DNA of 6,748 nucleotides from Oscillospiraceae bacterium. GTDB lineage: Bacteria > Bacillota > Clostridia > Oscillospirales > Oscillospiraceae. The notes under the pieces are model-generated. The model did no database searches, was not told the origin of the DNA, and saw nothing but the letters and a program-made list of their open reading frames with translations. Location: NCBI GenBank assembly GCA_009786775.1, contig WQRL01000099.1, positions 1-6,748 on the forward strand, written 5' to 3'. The position numbers and the translations under genes were made by a program. This document shows positions 6,182 through 6,748 of the stretch, in pieces; within the stretch, counting starts at the first letter, position 1, and each line of letters opens with the position of its first letter.

Positions 6182-6562
6182 TCATTCATCCTCCAATTGT
6201 TTTGCGATATTTTCTGCCCGAATTATCGCCAACCTATAGTCTTGTGTGCTCTTTTCCTTAAACGCGGTCAACAATACCGCACACTCATTGTCAGCATAAA
6301 TGTAAATATATCTTTCATTTATCTTACTACGCGGATGCCTTAGAGCATAGAGGTTTGGATTGTCCGTCCCCTTTAGGTGCTCAAACTGCTCAAGATTTAG
6401 TGCACCCATTCCTTCACTGTCCAAAACTGATAGCCACGTAAACAGCCACTTCATATAGCGATTAATTTCATCTACGTTTTTGCCAAACATTGACTTTACT
6501 TCATTCGGGAAACACTCCGCTTGATATATCCGTTCAAACCCGTTTAACTTTTGTATATCCAA
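6182..6562 (-). CDS. higB: HigB-like toxin (RelE/ParE superfamily, Gp49-like)
   Basis: This is a 126-residue toxin, probably a ribosome-dependent mRNA endonuclease held inactive by the downstream antitoxin. The C-terminal half carries the pattern seen in Gp49-type HigB proteins: LYALRHPRSKINERYIYIYA, a following hydrophobic strand CAVLLTAFKEK, and a closing helix RLAIIRAENIAKQLEDE. Basic and tyrosine residues in the central strands are where the family's RNA-cleaving residues normally lie, but I do not assign them individually. Start choice: the longest frame opens with a GTG at 6571 that is itself part of the AGGAGG ribosome site (6576-6571) and cannot serve. A TTG at 6562 lies eight bases after that site and is the best start. 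Promoter and short leader directly precede it. Length fits the family. Confidence 0.85.
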   Translation of the reverse strand: MDIQKLNGFERIYQAECFPNEVKSMFGKNVDEINRYMKWLFTWLSVLDSEGMGALNLEQFEHLKGTDNPNLYALRHPRSKINERYIYIYADNECAVLLTAFKEKSTQDYRLAIIRAENIAKQLEDE

Positions 6563-6582
6563 ATACAGCACCTCCTAACCAA

Positions 6583-6611
6583 ATTATACAACCTTTAGGT
6601 TATATTTTCAA
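6583..6611 (-). promoter_or_regulatory. Sigma-A promoter of the HigBA-like operon with operator palindrome
   Basis: On the minus strand TTGAAA (6611-6606) and TATAAT (6588-6583) are separated by 17 bases, close to the vegetative consensus. Within the spacer, AACCT and AGGTT form inverted arms around two bases (6590-6601), well placed for HigA-type repression by blocking RNA polymerase. Transcription would begin a few bases before the AGGAGG ribosome site, so the leader is very short. The promoter is seen directly; operator function is inferred from the family. Confidence 0.85.
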
Positions 6612-6748
6612 GTTTAAAATTTCACGCAGAAACAACGAAACCCTATCTTAGGCTCTGCGGAAAAACCATCAACAGTATGAAAAAGCAGACAAATTCGTCA
6701 AAGTGAGTTATACTAAAAGCATCAGAAGCGGATAAAAAGAAATAGATA
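6612..6748. other. Right-edge non-coding stretch, no recognised gene
   Basis: CGCAGA (6625-6630) and TCTGCG (6654-6659) form a six-base inverted repeat with a long loop. Two plus-strand frames stay open briefly, one ending at TGA 6704-6706 and the other at TAA 6733-6735, but neither has a ribosome site and start codon that make a credible gene. The second (reading ...QQYEKADKFVKVSYTKS) has a protein-like composition and might be a remnant of a lost gene. I do not recognise it. Confidence 0.4.

Noticed and set aside
6149..6343. Plus-strand open frame opposite the toxin-antitoxin junction
   Set aside because: It lies opposite two real overlapping genes and has a hydrophobic, cysteine-bearing composition without a ribosome site.
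702..6703. Shared ten-base sequence CTTTGACGAA at 702-711 and, inverted, at 6694-6703
   Set aside because: Identity stops at ten bases, with only scattered matches beyond. This is within chance for AT-rich intergenic DNA and not enough to claim element ends.
1..6748. CRISPR array, tRNA, rRNA or riboswitch
   Set aside because: No regularly spaced direct repeats, no cloverleaf-like arms ending in CCA, and no conserved rRNA or known riboswitch core were seen on either strand.

Overview
The window most likely comes from an anaerobic Gram-positive bacterium of the Firmicutes, probably class Clostridia. The evidence is a long exported protein with three N-terminal S-layer-homology (SLH) repeats, strong purine-rich ribosome sites (AGGAGG, GAGGTG, AAGGAG), vegetative sigma-A promoters with 17-base spacers, some TTG starts, and a PucR/CdaR-type regulator of a kind common in that class. 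This taxonomic call is inference; no rRNA or marker gene is present.

Layout. Bases 1-348 (minus strand) hold a type II toxin-antitoxin operon: a RelB/DinJ-family antitoxin, then the first 14 codons of what looks like a PemK/MazF-family toxin that runs off the left edge. Its promoter lies at 367-395. Bases 396-734 have no gene but contain several inverted repeats. Bases 735-4013 (plus) encode one 1092-residue secreted protein: signal peptide, SLH triplet, Pro/Gly/Asp linker, a large unassigned middle, an alpha/beta-hydrolase domain with a GHSAGG nucleophile elbow, and a tyrosine/glutamate-rich tail. Bases 4057-5709 (minus) encode a convergent 550-residue PucR/CdaR-like regulator. A single strong hairpin at 4038-4074 lies between the two genes, and the regulator's stop codon is inside its loop. 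Bases 5884-6562 (minus) hold a second toxin-antitoxin pair, HigB-like toxin then HigA-like antitoxin, with its own promoter at 6583-6611. The last 137 bases have no recognised gene.

How the parts may work together. The surface hydrolase is probably a cell-wall-attached esterase or depolymerase-type enzyme. The regulator facing it could sense a small molecule and control this or a nearby pathway, but nothing in the window proves a link. The two toxin-antitoxin modules look self-contained: each has a sigma-A promoter with a palindrome in its spacer, as expected for autorepression. Two such modules within 6.7 kb suggest accessory or island DNA. I found no clearly new biological system. The best candidates for follow-up are the composite surface enzyme with its unassigned middle and odd tail, the regulator's upstream palindrome, and the structured intergenic DNA at 412-722.
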